Under the pieces are notes generated by a model. That model searched no databases, was not told the DNA's origin, and saw only the letters and a program-made list of their open reading frames with translations. DNA of 43,848 nucleotides from Bremia lactucae (lineage: Eukaryota; Oomycota; Peronosporomycetes; Peronosporales; Peronosporaceae), in the NCBI RefSeq assembly GCF_004359215.1, contig NC_090614.1, forward strand, positions 1,387,692-1,431,539. Direction: 5' to 3'. Numbering within the stretch: position 1 is the stretch's first letter; each line of letters starts with the position of its first letter. Shown piece by piece: positions 1-11,690 of the stretch. Made by a program: the position numbers and the translations under genes.

Positions 1-320
1 AGAGTTTCGGGACGACGCGTTTGCGTCATCCCAGGTACAGGGGTCTGTACCTGTTGTAATCTCAACAGTTCCGCCTGTTGAGAGCCTTGCTGATTCAGCA
101 AGGCTACTTTTTCCTTCATCTCGTCAAGTTCATGTTGTATGAACTTGGCGACGGTTGAATGGAGGGCATCTCTGTCTAAGTTGGACAGTAATGCCAGGAT
201 TGCATCGTTTCCTACGGTCGAACTCATTCGTTCAACCGCACTCCTTTCTATATCACTTAGAAAGGAGTAGCTTTCAGGGGAAACGTGATGCGTATTCCCA
301 CCATCATCTAAAATGTCCAT
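1..320 (-). CDS. Gypsy gag polyprotein, N-terminal part, runs off the window
   Basis: Reading the minus strand from the ATG at 320 gives an open frame of 106 codons with no stop to the window edge. It begins MDILDDGGNTHHVS and continues through a segment matching the gag starts at 10453 and 18265. Those two copies carry stops or frameshifts and this one does not in the part seen, so the element extending left of the window may be better preserved. The sequence is rich in short perfect hairpins like the other copies. Gag would form the virus-like particle of a Ty3/Gypsy retrotransposon; the capsid core and zinc knuckle lie outside the window. Confidence 0.75.
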   Translation of the reverse strand, partial: MDILDDGGNTHHVSPESYSFLSDIERSAVERMSSTVGNDAILALLSNLDRDALHSTVAKFIQHELDEMKEKVALLNQQGSQQAELLRLQQVQTPVPGMTQTRRPET

Positions 321-370
321 GTTAGATGTGGGAAATGTGGTCCTTGGACGGACTACAAAGTGCTGCCAGG

Positions 371-826
371 TGTAACGGGGCACTATGACTTGTACTGTTT
401 CAGTACAAGTCCACTTCACACTGCTTCAGTTGCGAGTGGTGCCCTACGTTATTTCACGTACACTAGTACGTGCAGAGGAAGACTTCTCTTAAGGCAACTA
501 GCTTTATGAGGGTAAAATGAAAACTGTATTAAATATAATTAAGTGTCTCTTGTTCTATCTTTGTAAATGCTAACTTAATTATAATCTAATACTAAACATG
601 TAAATGAATTCTTATCTCTATCTTATCTGTAACTCTCTCTTTGATTACTCCTACAGCTGATTAGTCTGCGGAATAAATATGTATAATGGTCTGTACCTAT
701 TTATGGATAAGAATTCTGAATATTATTATATAAAGTAATATCCTCCAAATATTATCTACCTTTTAGATAATATATTAATTAACAACCTTTAAGTTTTAAT
801 TTCATGTAACGACACACCCCGTTACA
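371..826 (-). repeat. Gypsy LTR (456 bp), minus orientation
   Basis: The ends are TGTAACGGGG and CCCCGTTACA, a 10-bp terminal inverted repeat with TG...CA limits. It sits directly upstream (in minus orientation) of the gag start, separated by a leader with the conserved TGGCAGCACTTTGTAG segment that probably contains the primer binding site. The same LTR occurs at 10027, 11999 and 17749. No target duplication can be tested because the other end of the element is outside the window. Confidence 0.85.
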
Positions 827-965
827 ACGGATCAAGAGTAGGCGTTTATACTCTTTATCTGTATGCGCCTCCGAAGTTTACTTCGGAGATAACTCAATTG
901 CCAACACTAGAACCCAAGCGGTTCTTAAGAGATCTGCATCCAAGCCGTATTAGTATCGAACTAAT
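827..965 (+). pseudogene. Gypsy pol fragment (protease/RT linker)
   Basis: The plus strand encodes APPKFTSEITQLPTLEPKRF, closely matching the minus-strand pol segment at 23740-23880 (APPKLTLEITQLPMLELKRF). It is in the opposite orientation to the adjoining LTR, so the LTR element probably landed in, or was joined to, an older Gypsy copy. The right edge near 965 is approximate. Confidence 0.7.
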
Positions 966-3114
966 TGAAAAGGTCTAGTTTTAACCTAGCCCATTAGCCC
1001 ATTATTGAAGAAAAAAGCACAAATTTAGCTTTGCGCACTTTCCATAACAGGATCACACAGCTGTACTTAAAATATGATAAATTCATTTTGTCATCCGAGA
1101 TGGATTTTTGTTATTTTGTTTTATCATTTCGTGCCCTGGCAAATTATGTGGGGCATTGTCTCAACGTAGTAATATTGAACAGTGAGCACTTATCGTATGA
1201 AGAGTTCGCATTTACGAGTTGTAACACATTATAATAGAAATGCAATTTCGTATTAAAACAAACTTGGTGCTCATTCTTAATCACATAATTCGTAAAGATT
1301 TCTTGTTGAATTAAAATTTTCTCAGCTAAATTGGTTTTATCAAGCTGACATTCGGACCCGTGTCTAATTGTCGCCACAGTAAAAAGGCCAACTCTTCAAG
1401 AATACCATACATTTGTAAGACGCAATATGTCACTACAAGCTCATTTATCTATGTCAATAATGACCAAAACAGCGCGCGGGAAGCTGTGATGGTCGTGTAC
1501 TCGCTGCGGTATGAATTATTGTGCATACCTTGTGGCTAGCACGATTGAAGCAGGAATAGGTGAAAGCGAGAAAGACACGGAGAAAGAAAGTCGTGGAAGA
1601 AGGCGCGCCCAGTCTTTTCCCTACATGCAATTCAAACTGGAAACTTATTTAACTTGAGCAACACCTATTTGAAATCATGAACGCCAAACGTAACGAGATC
1701 TTCGAGCTTCGTTGCAAATATAAACTCATCATATTTTTCGTAAAGGCTAAAACTTATATTCGATGTTATCCAACTTATATTTAATTTATGCCCAAAATTG
1801 GAGACAGCAACTCGGGATTGCAGTCTCCAATACCAGGCAAACACGTTAGTCTACTCTTTCACCAATCCGTTAATAGCCGAAAAGTTTTACTACACAAAAT
1901 TCGTCAAATTTGAAATATTCACAGCTTTTTTGGAGAAAAGCCTGGCGCTGCTGCGTTAAGCGTGAGTAATTGAAACAACATGACTTTCACCAGCCTGACG
2001 GGAATTCCGCACATCTATAATAATTGTGGCCCTTTTGATCAGCAAGGTTCGTCCAATTGTTTTATCCATCAGCCGGAAGCTGCTGTTCCACGATATTTGC
2101 AATAGTGTTCTGCAAAGCTAGCATCATCGTCGATAATTCTTTGACTGGTAAGACAAGAGAAGACAGGAAGATCTGCTGTAATGGGATCACCGCGGCGTGA
2201 TTGTTGCTACAGCAAGCAGCAGCTTCAAGAAGGCAGCTAAATCTTTTTTGCAACGGGACCGGTTAATTTGACAGACGAGACGAGAAAATGAAGGTTTACA
2301 GATAAAATTACCGGTACCAGGTATTAAGTGACCAATTGAAATGCGGAAAGTTGCAACGTGTCCACTATATTTATTAGGTCTTTATCGACGAGTCTATGCG
2401 TTCCTTCTTTACATAATTGCGATAAACATGTGACCGCGGGCAAAGCAAAGCCACGATAAATATTCGGATTCTGCAAATCGAACTTTGCGTCGAAAGCTCA
2501 TTTGCAACTGACCACCCGGGCTATCTTTATCTGCGCTCAAACTCGTCACGGGAGCATAAGTCTGTAATGCTTTGGAGACGCAGGGTCGGAAAAGCAACAA
2601 ACCGTTACTTAAGTAAATCATTGCCGCCAAAAAGTGCGGACGGCGCCGCCCAGCGAAAATGTGATGTCCTACTTCATCTGCAGCTGCGAAGAATCGTACT
2701 TGCTGGCCCCGTCTAATTTAGTAAAACATTTTGTAAACGATTGTCACGTACGAATCGTGGCATTGTCGGTAGTAGATACACTCCCGCGAAAATTACAAGA
2801 AACCTTGTGTCGACGCCAGCCGTCGAATGCGCAGGAAAGACGGCTCAGAAGACCATTTTAGTCCTTGGTCGAACGGCATAAAAAAGTCGGCCGAATTCAC
2901 AGAAACTGTCGTCGAGGAAACGAATTCCCGAAAAGGCATCGACCAATCACGAGGTTGCCATCTAGAGGGGCTGTCGCCATATCATCTGGGGCTGGCTCGC
3001 CTATGACACGACCATCACCGCACTCACACCTTCTAGTCCACACTCTAGCTATCCATTGTTTAATCCGCCCGCCCCAAGCAACTACCTAACGGAACAGCCG
3101 CCAACGAAAGTAGC
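966..3114. other. Intergenic, no supported gene (2.1 kb)
   Basis: Only short overlapping open frames occur on both strands, with no recognisable domain, signal peptide or effector motif. The first kilobase is AT-rich. The stretch from about 2400 to 3110 is more GC-balanced and probably holds upstream sequence of the coiled-coil gene at 3115. Confidence 0.5.
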
Positions 3115-3744
3115 ATGTCGTCCCCTTCGAAGAGCAACAACGTCAGCAATACTCGCCTGTCTGCCATGGAGCAGCTCGAAAAGGCTGCTCAAAAATTGAC
3201 TTTGTACTCCAGAGCTTTGCGCGAGCAACTCACGCGCCTTCGGGAGGAGGTGGTGGTAGAAAAGCAAGCCGTGCTTACGTCAGAGAATGATGTGAGCGAG
3301 TCGTCCGCGCGGCTCCAGGAGATTGAAGGGCTAATGGCCAAGTTGCAGCTCGAAATTGATGTGCTGCACTTGCTCCCTCCTTCGTGCGACGACGGCAGCT
3401 TAGTGGCACGCAAGCAAGAGCATGAGGAGCTTGAGGAGGAACGTCAGGAAGAACTAGAGCTACTCGTGCACATACGCAGCATGCTTCAGCTGCATGAGAG
3501 TACGCTTAACAAGATGAAGCGCATGATAGCAGCGCTTACCAAGGAGCTTCATCGCGTGCGGCAGCGCGAAGAGGTCGTTGTTATAGCAACCTGCGCAGCC
3601 GCATTGTCAAGGTCTTTGCTCCGAAGATGTAAATTAAACGAGCCACGTTGCCTCGCTGAGCGCATTACCGGGAACTTAACATCACCACGCTGGCCTCAAG
3701 CCAGACGCCGACATAGACGCGTATCCTGTACCACGTACGCCTAA
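3115..3744 (+). CDS. Coiled-coil protein, function unknown
   Basis: The frame encodes 209 residues. After a Ser/Asn-rich start, residues 20-150 have heptad-like Leu/Glu/Lys/Arg spacing (LREEVVVEKQ, LEEERQEELELLVHIR) typical of a long coiled coil. I recognise no family. The last 60 residues look unlike the rest and are Arg- and Cys-rich. Shifting frame near 3583 gives instead a short coherent ending YSNLRSRIVKVFAPKM with a stop at about 3631, so a one-base indel, either real or from assembly, may have displaced the true C terminus. It lies about 200 bp upstream of VPS35 on the same strand. Confidence 0.5.
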   Translation: MSSPSKSNNVSNTRLSAMEQLEKAAQKLTLYSRALREQLTRLREEVVVEKQAVLTSENDVSESSARLQEIEGLMAKLQLEIDVLHLLPPSCDDGSLVARKQEHEELEEERQEELELLVHIRSMLQLHESTLNKMKRMIAALTKELHRVRQREEVVVIATCAAALSRSLLRRCKLNEPRCLAERITGNLTSPRWPQARRRHRRVSCTTYA

Positions 3745-3949
3745 ACCTCCTTCAGAGACTTTTTGATCGAGACATAACCCTATTTATCGAAAATTTATGG
3801 TCTGTGAACCCATGTGATGACTGATTTAAGAATTAATTTACTGTAAAATAAATTTTTCTGCATCCTTCTTGATAGTGACAGTGGCATTTCAACTTTAAAA
3901 ATTCGAGCAAGTGATATTTTATAAATGTTAGTACTGTAATCCTATTTTC

Positions 3950-6691
3950 ATGGGACATACAAGCTTTGTCTTGGACAATGAAGGAGAGGAAGCCTTGCTT
4001 CGGGAGGCGCTACAAACAGTTAGTGACCAAGGCTTTCGTCTACAGCGAGCTGTGGACTCAAATGATCAGTCTGCGGTGCTAAAATACACGTCCGAAGTGT
4101 TGCGCGAACTGCGCACAAGTTTACTGTCTCCCAAGAATTACTACCAGCTCTGTACGGCTGCATGCTGACGTCATGTACTTGCCGATAGTGTTGACATTGT
4201 GTTACAGACATGCAGGTGATGGATGAATTACGGCACTTTGAAAACTATGTAAGCGATCAACTACAGGCAGGCGCTTCAATGAAAATGCTCTACGAGCGCG
4301 TTCAGAGTAGTGGCAAAGTATTGCCTCGACTTTACTTGCTAGTAACCGTAGGCGCCGTATACATTAAGTCACAAGAGGCCCCTGTTCGGGATATCTTGAA
4401 AGACCTGGTAGAAATGACAAAGGGCGTACAGTATCCACTTCGTGGGCTCTTTTTACGACATTATTTATCGCTCAGTGTCCGCGACAAGCTTCCAGATCTA
4501 GGTTCCGTCTATGAGCAATCAGGCGGAGGCACTGTCAGCGATTCAATTCATTTTTTGCTGCAGAATTTGCAGGCAACAAACCAATTATGGATCCGCCTGC
4601 AGCATGAAAAGAGCGGACGAATCAGGCCTTTGGCTGTCCGAGAAAAAGAGCGACTGGAACTGCAATTGCTCGTTGGAACTAGCTTGGTGCGACTGAGTCA
4701 ATTAGAAGGAGTCACACTTTGTGTATACACTGATCAAGTGCTACCACGACTTGTTAATGAGATAGTTCTTGCATCGAAAGATTCGATGGCCCAACAGTAT
4801 TTAATGGACTGCATCATTCAGGTCTTTCCGGATGAATTTCACCTTGAAACACTCGAGAAATTGATGAATACAATGCACAAACTCCAAGCTACCGTCGACG
4901 TAGCATTGCTTTTGACGGTACTAGTCGAGCGTCTCATCGAATTTCGACAAACTCAAGGTAATATTCAAAAAGCTAATCAAGAAGAAGACCGAGTGGATGA
5001 TTGTGACAATGTAAATCCACACAATGAGCTCTTTGTATGTCAGCAAATACGAACCACATTGTTGAGATTGCTATTGAATTCATCGCGGTATCCTATGCCA
5101 AGCGAGCAAGAGATTCATGACGAAAAATCTACTAACAATGGCCACGTGGCATCGGTGCTGTCGTTGTTTATCAAGCTGACGGCATTTTCTCTCACGTGGC
5201 TCGATGGCAGAAATCTTGATACGACTACAGCATTACAGGAAATAATAGCAGGATGCCTAAACTTCTTACGCGAGCGCGTCACAACATGGCGAGACGACAA
5301 ATCAATGCATCAGCTCGTTGTTTCACAGCTCGAAGCGCTGGCACTAGTGCTCCTTCGAGGACTTTCAATGTGCCATCTTATGCAAGTACCAGCGCTGATG
5401 GAATTGATTGCATTGATGCCGTGGAAAGGAGCTCGGAAGGACGTAGCGCTTGCATATATACGAGTACTGCTTGTTCGTCACGAGCGCGTTTACAATGACG
5501 AGCAAATGAGCTTCTTGCTGCAAGTGCTAACACCTCTAATACGTGATGATCCTACCGAGGTGCAATCGCCATCTCCCGTCGTCACAATGTCTCCCACTCA
5601 GAAACAAAACGAGACGTTCGAAGCCGAGCAGCACATTCTGGCCAAAATTGTGCATCTTGTCATGAATGAAGATCTGGATGTCAAATTCCGTGTCTATTCC
5701 GTCGCGCGACGGGCATTTTTACAAAGTGGCATCTATCGGATTCGATTTACACTAGTGCCATTGATCTATCACTCACTGAAGCTTGCCAGAGACTTGGTTT
5801 TGTATTCTAAAGTGGCGATGCAAGACCAGGATCATGCGATTGGATCCAAGTTGAATCAAACGAAGCGGTTTAGGACCACCCCTCGTCAAGTGCTTCAATT
5901 TGTTCATGAAATGGTGACTGCATTGGCGTCCAAGCACGATGCAGTGTCTGTCTCGTGCGTGCACTTGTTCCTTCAGTGTGCTTTGATTGCCGATGGCTGT
6001 GCCTTTGAATCGGTGGCATATGAATTTATCACGCAAGCTTTTATCGTGTATGAAGACCAAATTACACTAGCACGTGACCAGTGGCAAGCGTTAGAGCTCA
6101 TGGTGGCATCACTACGTGCTACTTGCAATTTATCCAGTGCAAATTACGAGACACTTGCTACTAAAACGACACAATACGCAGCTCGATTGCTCAAGAAGAA
6201 GGATCAAGCTTTGATGGTTCTTCATTGTGCCCATCTTTTCTGGGTAAGTGTTGTGGTCACGGACGATGTATTAATTTGGAAGCTAATGGATATACGTTAT
6301 TTACACAGCATCCAACGCAACACGACGGCAAACGCGTTCGCGAATGCCTTCAGCGCTCGCTTCGAATTGTAGATGCCCTTCAAGAGACGACGTCGACCCA
6401 AGTGGTTTTGTTTTTGGATATTTTGGAAGCCGTACGTTGTGTTATTTTTCTATTTTCTTTAAATCTAATATGTACGGGCGTGATGCTGCTACTCAGTATT
6501 GGTACTTTTATGAAGCACAAACCCCTGAAGTGACACAGAATTATCTGGTGGGGTTGCTGGCATTGGTAAAGGATCATCTGGCGAATATGGAACATGGACA
6601 AATGCGTCGAGAGGGAGAGTTTCGGTATCGTGCTATTGTGCGTTGTATGGATGCTTTGGGTTTTCCTGACGATGGGGTCTCGTCGCGGTAG
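3950..6691 (+). CDS. VPS35: VPS35, retromer cargo-recognition subunit
   Basis: Four exons, 3950-4151, 4208-6243, 6309-6431 and 6497-6691, give 851 residues, slightly longer than typical VPS35. Introns are 56, 65 and 65 nt with GT...AG ends, and each join restores a conserved stretch. The first join makes SPKNYYQLYMQVMDELRHFE. The second follows CAHLFW and the third makes DILEAYWYFYE. The PRLYLL motif near residue 107 is the VPS26-binding signature, followed by DILKDLVEM and PLRGLFLRHYLSL; CIIQVFPDEFHL is also family-typical. VPS35 is the alpha-solenoid scaffold of retromer, which recycles cargo from endosomes to the Golgi or plasma membrane. The gene ends 122 bp from the convergent NDUFS6 stop. 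Confidence 0.95.
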
Positions 6692-6813
6692 GAAAAGCTC
6701 TACATGACGTTCGGTGATATATAAAATATTCCAAAAAAAATCACATTTTCATTTCTTTTTCTAGTATTTACTTGATCAATTCTTAACGAAAAGCAGCCTG
6801 CTAAGGCACAGGC

Positions 6814-7239
6814 TCAATGGCCTCCGTGATAACCCACTTTCATCATGTACCGAATTCCACAATATTTGCAGGTCTGCGGGGTATTCTGCTTGCGCGTGTC
6901 CAGTTGAATGTACTCAACTGGGTGACCCAAAGCACCACCACCGCCATCACAAACGGCAATACTACCGGCCACCTCTACGATCGGCACTTGAGCAATCCGC
7001 TGCTCCGCATCACTGCGGTGGCGATTAATGTCCTGCACAAAGGCGATTAATTGTAAAAAGCATTAGTGGCATACTAATGAGATAAAAGTGTCGCCTCGTT
7101 GCACCTCAAATGGCGTGCGGCGGTCGTAAATTGTTGATAGGCTTGCAGTCTGCAGGCGAGAGGTGCAGGCAGGTAAAACCGCGCGAGCTGCGCTAGCGCG
7201 AGCGGCAATAGCCAAGACCCGAGAGCTACGATACGACAT
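6814..7239 (-). CDS. NDUFS6: NDUFS6, complex I zinc-binding subunit
   Basis: Two exons, 7239-7075 and 7032-6814, encode 127 residues. The 42-nt intron is among the shortest here, and its removal joins codons in phase 0 (TFISL|DINRHR). The second exon carries the family core IAVCDGGGGALGHPVEYIQL followed by CKYCG, giving zinc ligands C83, H92, C110 and C113. The N terminus (MSYRSSRVLAIAARASAARA) is Arg/Ala/Ser-rich and free of acids, as expected for a mitochondrial presequence. The protein binds Zn in the peripheral arm of NADH:ubiquinone oxidoreductase and is needed for late assembly. It converges on VPS35 and is divergent from the aminotransferase-like gene, only 48 bp away. Confidence 0.93.
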
Positions 7240-7287
7240 TTTGTCCTAAATGCGGGGTTACCGAGGTACATTATACATGTTGCACGA
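7240..7287. promoter_or_regulatory. Candidate bidirectional promoter, NDUFS6 / aminotransferase-like gene
   Basis: Only 48 bp separate the two divergent ATGs, or 99 bp if the downstream gene starts at its second Met. Both transcripts must start in or beside this interval. No TATA box is evident. This is position-based inference. Confidence 0.4.
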
Positions 7288-8421
7288 ATGTACTTGATCG
7301 GATTTTATTGCTTAAATGCACGTCACGAAAACGAAAGGATGCGAGCGCTGCTGGCGGAGATTCAGGGCGCGTTGTGTTTCAACGAGACCAAAATTAAGCG
7401 TGTTTCCGCATTTGAATGCGTGGAACTTTGCTCTGCTAAAGCATTCTTCCAGTCGCGTCCTACTGGCGTGTACACTTGTACGAGGTTGAAGGCTTCGGAT
7501 GAGACAACTTCGAAAGTATTCACAATCCTGGACGAATGGTCATTCCACTTGCAACGATTGTCACATGGTGTCACTTTAGCGGACAATAGCTTTAAATGGT
7601 CTTCATCAGAGCTGGAAAAGCTAAAGGTGACGACAGATTTGCTCGCGGCTACTGCAGTAGATCAGTGGCTCGTTGGCAACACCGACGACGGAATGTTGTC
7701 CGTGCTCTGGTATCCTCGTCCAGACATTCATGACTATTGCGTGGCGGTGCACGTCTGTCCTTTACCTACGCCATTACGTTTTACGTCAACAGTACTGGTC
7801 TACGGAGAGGGTCGAACGAACGCGCATTGTAAACACACGCAGTGGATCAAGGACCGCGTGATTATAGAACAGCATGCGGCTCGAATACGAGAGAATCGTG
7901 GCGAGCCGATCGATGAAGTGCTTTTAAGTACGACGATATCAGGGGGTGACAAATTGCTATTGGAAGGTCTAACTACCAACCTTTTTGTTGGTACGTGTGA
8001 ATTTCAAAAGGGTCTACGTGTAACGACTGACATTTGATTTTGCAGTGAAAGGGGATAAAGTCTACACTGCGGAAAATGATGTATTGCATGGCAGTACAAG
8101 AATGCTGGTGCTTAAGGCATGCGCTGATCTATCGATTCCGGTTGTTTTGGAGGCGCCTAAGCTCTCGGAACGAGACTTATGGCAGGCAGCATTTGTTACA
8201 AGTACGTAAATGATTTTGCTACATGCAATTGATGTAATACTTAAACGCGCTGTCGCTGCTTTTTTGGAGTAGACGCTATACGTTTTATTATTGATGTTAC
8301 GCGGATACTTATTGAAGGGACTGGAGAAGAGGAAAATGCTATTGAAGCAACGTCAATTCCAAGCGACAGTAGTGGCTACACGCAGAAAATTCGAGATCAT
8401 ATTTTAACGAAGCGCATGTAG
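7288..8421 (+). CDS. Aminotransferase class IV-like PLP protein
   Basis: Three exons, 7288-7990, 8046-8201 and 8273-8421, encode 335 residues; introns are 55 and 71 nt. The first join makes LFVVKGDKVYTAEND and the second makes AAFVTNAIRFIIDVTRIL. The C-terminal half has the fold-type IV signature: KHTQWIKDR (candidate Schiff-base lysine K182), then LLEGLTTNLFV with the phosphate-side glutamate at 226, then HGSTRMLVL. Relatives include branched-chain aminotransferases, D-amino-acid aminotransferases and ADC lyase, and the reaction cannot be assigned. The first 120 residues are unlike the core. Translation may begin at Met18 (7339) instead of 7288, because the upstream ATG lies very close to the divergent NDUFS6 start. 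Confidence 0.8.
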
Positions 8422-10026
8422 CAATACTCGAATCCAAGAGATTGCTTACTGTGTTGAGAATTACGAATAAAGAATCTATTTTTATTACGATTCTGTGCCT
8501 TTGGCACGTGTATTTTTCTTCAAATGGCCCAAAATGATAGGAACACTTTTATTGAAGCGAGTTTCTTACTTAATAGTCTGAAATAATGCCACTGCTAAGC
8601 GACATTTTTAGAATTATTAGCTTACTTCTTCATTTACATATGCTCAAGGACGCTTCTCATCACGAAAGGCAACCAAAACTGCGAATGATTTAGTATTTGT
8701 AAGAAATTTCTGGGTTGACGGAGAGCATTTGCCTCGTCGATTATATTCTTGCGCCAATTCGTGATTCGAAACATTTGAGAGTTTTGCTAGCATTTTCAAT
8801 GCTATCAATACTTTCTCTAGTGCGCACCATAATCTTTTTATCACACGCATGCATTCTGTGGCAAAGGATGTTGAGCTAAAATTATTTGAATGTTTTCCTT
8901 ATTCTTCATTGAGAAAACATCGGGCGTTTCTTTCAGAAAATTAAAGCGGAAAGGCCAAGCTCATGAGTGTTCACTTTAAGCTAGCGAAAGCGCTACAGGA
9001 TATGCACGACGGCTTGGAGAGCGCTTAAATTCTTTTTTTACTTTCTTCCAAAAATATTTTCGTTTGTTTCATGATGGACACTACCGGTCATGACATTCAA
9101 AAGGCCATCATGCCATGAAGTTACGACACTGCAGCTAAAATAAGCCAGAGGGCTTTGTCGATTTAAATATTCCGCATTTTTTGATAATAAACGCAGTGCC
9201 TAAGCATGTGCGTACTCGACACCTTTCCGAACATATTTTTTTGCGTACACATTGGTTCTCGGAAGCTGCCTTTCCGGGTGAAAGTGATCAACAATTGGTC
9301 AAATGTTGCTCGCCGATTAAATTAATTTCTTTTAGATTAGGAACACGATCGATTTGACGCTGCTATTGTCGTGATTCAAGTCAGTTGTTAGGTCCGCACT
9401 TACGCAATCTATCTCATACCATAGTGGTGGCTAGCTAGAAGGGTTGCCATTGATGGTGTCTCTCGTGTTACACTCAGTAAAGGCAAGCTCGAATCAGATC
9501 AATAACAACTTTTTGTTAAGCGAGTGGAATCGAATGGCACCCGTAGGTAGTGTTTAGTATAGTCCTGACACTTTTCGTCCAGTATCGACATTAAAGGGCT
9601 AACTTATCGGAAATGTTTATGCGTACGTAAGGTTTAAATTGTGGTATATAATTACAATAATTCCAATGATCATACCATCCGCAGAGTTAATTTCATTCGT
9701 ATTAATCTTTCGCCTTTTACTAAAGATTACCGTGTAATTGACTCATGTATTGCGGCTCGTAATTAATTTCTGAATCCCTCCTCGTGAGGGGAAGAATGAT
9801 ATATAAAACTTCCAAATAATGCTTAGATCTCAAAATTGCCGAATATTTTTTCTATTTGAGAAAACCGTCCAGACATAAACCTGGGTGGCTGATTTGAGCG
9901 ATGTAATGGTAGCAACTTCTTGGCTACTGGATTCATATCAGAAGAATTGATGCAGGGCTTTCGAGCTTTTAAAGCCTAACAGATGATTTTTAAAAATGAA
10001 ATTACGCACGAAATCGACAAGGGGTG
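8422..10026. other. AT-rich intergenic, no gene seen (1.6 kb)
   Basis: No frame longer than about 70 codons and no recognisable motif on either strand. This separates the VPS35 gene island from the first Gypsy composite. Confidence 0.55.
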
Positions 10027-10402
10027 TGTCACGGGGTGTATCGTTACATGAAATTAATACTTAAGGTTGTTAGATAATTTATCATCTAAAAGGTAAATAA
10101 TAATTATTGAATATTACTTTATATAGTAGTGCTCGAAATTCTATCCATAAATAGGTATACTACCGTTATATCTATGTATCCCGCAGACTAATCAGCTGTA
10201 AACGTAAATTAAGAGGGAGAGACAGATAAGATTTCAATTCCATGTTTAGTATTAGTTTATCGTTAAGTTAGCATTATGAGAAGTCTTCCTCTGCACTTAC
10301 TAGTGTACGTGAAGTGACGTAAGGCACCACTCGCAACTGAAGGGAGGAGCAGTGCGAAGTGGACTTGTACTGAAGCAGTACAAGTCATAGTGCCCCGTTA
10401 CA
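10027..10402 (+). repeat. Gypsy LTR (376 bp), plus orientation, internally deleted
   Basis: It begins TGTCACGGGGTGTATCG and ends TGCCCCGTTACA, matching the other LTRs but about 80 bp shorter. Near its 3' end an 11-bp perfect hairpin (10362-10372 with 10376-10386, loop AAG) is shared with the other copies. Confidence 0.85.
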
Positions 10403-10404
10403 CC

Positions 10405-10420
10405 TGGTAGCACTTTGTAG
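10405..10420 (+). promoter_or_regulatory. Candidate primer binding site
   Basis: TGGTAGCACTTTG starts two bases after the LTR and is conserved at 18217 and, on the minus strand, beside the other LTRs. TGG at this place would pair with the CCA end of a tRNA. I cannot say which tRNA. Confidence 0.4.
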
Positions 10421-10452
10421 TACGTCCAAGGACCACATTTTCTTCATGTAAC

Positions 10453-11568
10453 ATGGACATGTTAGATGATAGTGGGAACACGCATCACGTTTCGCATGAA
10501 AGCTACTCCTTTCTAAGTGACATAGAAAGGAGTGCGGTCGAACGAATGAGTTCGACCGTAGGAAACGATGCCATCTTGGTATTGCTGTCCAGAGATGCCC
10601 TCCATTCAGCCATCGCCAAGTTCATACAACATGAACTTGACAAGATGAAGGAGAAGGTAGCCTTGCTGAATCAGCGAGGCTCTCAACAGGCATAACTGTT
10701 CAGGTTACAACAGGTACAGACCCCTGTACCTAGGATGACGCAAAGGCGTCGTCCCGAAACTTTAAAGATTGACATCTCTAAGTATAGGGGAGTCGAAGAA
10801 GACTCCCTCTTGAGATGGTTTGTCGAGTTAGACGATGCCATAAGGGCACGTCACATCATCGACGAGCAAATGCAAATCGCATTTGCTCAATCTAATTTGG
10901 CAGGTTGTGCCAAAACTTGGGCATTGGGCCTAAAGTTGCGCGATTCATATGTCTTTGGGTCGCTAGTGGCTTTTAAAGTCCGGCTCAAACAGACGTTTGA
11001 ACCGCCAAGGGCTGAGTTCGGAGCTCGTTCAGAGCTTCTGAAACTCAAGCAAGGCAAGCGTGATGTTTACGCATATGCCCAGCACATACGACTCTTAGCG
11101 AGTTGTATTACAAATAACCCAGTTCATGAACACACGTTGATTACGGTGTTCATGCCAAGTCTTACGGATGGTCCCGTATAGACCCACCTGTTCCGTTTGG
11201 AACTGGATACACTTGAAGAAGCAATATCCGTTGCGGAACAGGAGGACTTTAGCTTGAGACAGGCTCAAGCTAGTTCGTCATCATATCGTCCTTCAAGACG
11301 ACACGAGTTAGGAAGTCCAGAACCCATGGACCTCTCTTACGTCGAAAGTGTGAGACCTCGCTTTTCGAGCAATAAGCGATTGCAGAAATGCCACCGCTGC
11401 AAAAAATTAGGACACTACGCTCATGAGTGTAGTGCCCCACGCCCAGCACCGAATGGTACTGAACGTAATTATGGACCGGATGCCAAAAAGGGCAACGGTC
11501 GCAGATCCGACGTTGTTGCGAAATCGCAACAGCGAGGCGGACCGCCAAAAAATGGTCAGGGTCAGTAG
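10453..11568 (+). pseudogene. Gypsy gag, two in-frame stops
   Basis: One frame runs from MDMLDDSGNTHH to the CCHC zinc knuckle, CHRCKKLGHYAHEC (CX2CX4HX4C), about residue 315. Stops at 10693 and 11179 break it. At the second, a sister copy has AAG (19000 region), so AAG to TAG is the likely change. The middle segment (RWFVELDDAIRAR, AKTWALGL, FEPPRAEF) is the retrotransposon gag capsid domain. The C terminus is Gly/Gln/Lys-rich, as in nucleocapsid tails. The copy is not translatable as a whole. Confidence 0.85.
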
Positions 11569-11690
11569 GGGTGCAACGCCCTACTGATCCAGCAACCTCA
11601 AGAGAATTTGCAAATCTCTTGACTAAAGTTGCTCCAGACACACAATCATTATGTGTCTCTGCACCTGGTGATGAGGTATCCCTCATCACC
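11569..11690 (+). pseudogene. Gypsy protease leader, truncated at a rearrangement junction
   Basis: The sequence matches 19389-19510 of the longer copy, upstream of the protease. It stops exactly after a 10-bp hairpin (11667-11676 with 11681-11690), where minus-oriented gag begins. Confidence 0.7.

Noticed and set aside
1000..1160. Weak likeness to 12640-12720 (both contain GTGCCCTGGC beside AT-rich sequence).
   Set aside because: The match is short and scattered, not enough to call a repeat family.
2634..3089. Two adjacent short plus-strand frames (75 and 74 codons) with Arg-rich ends, one ending ERRLRRPF.
   Set aside because: No signal peptide, no domain and no credible splice join. The RRLR string is not in the position of an RxLR effector motif.
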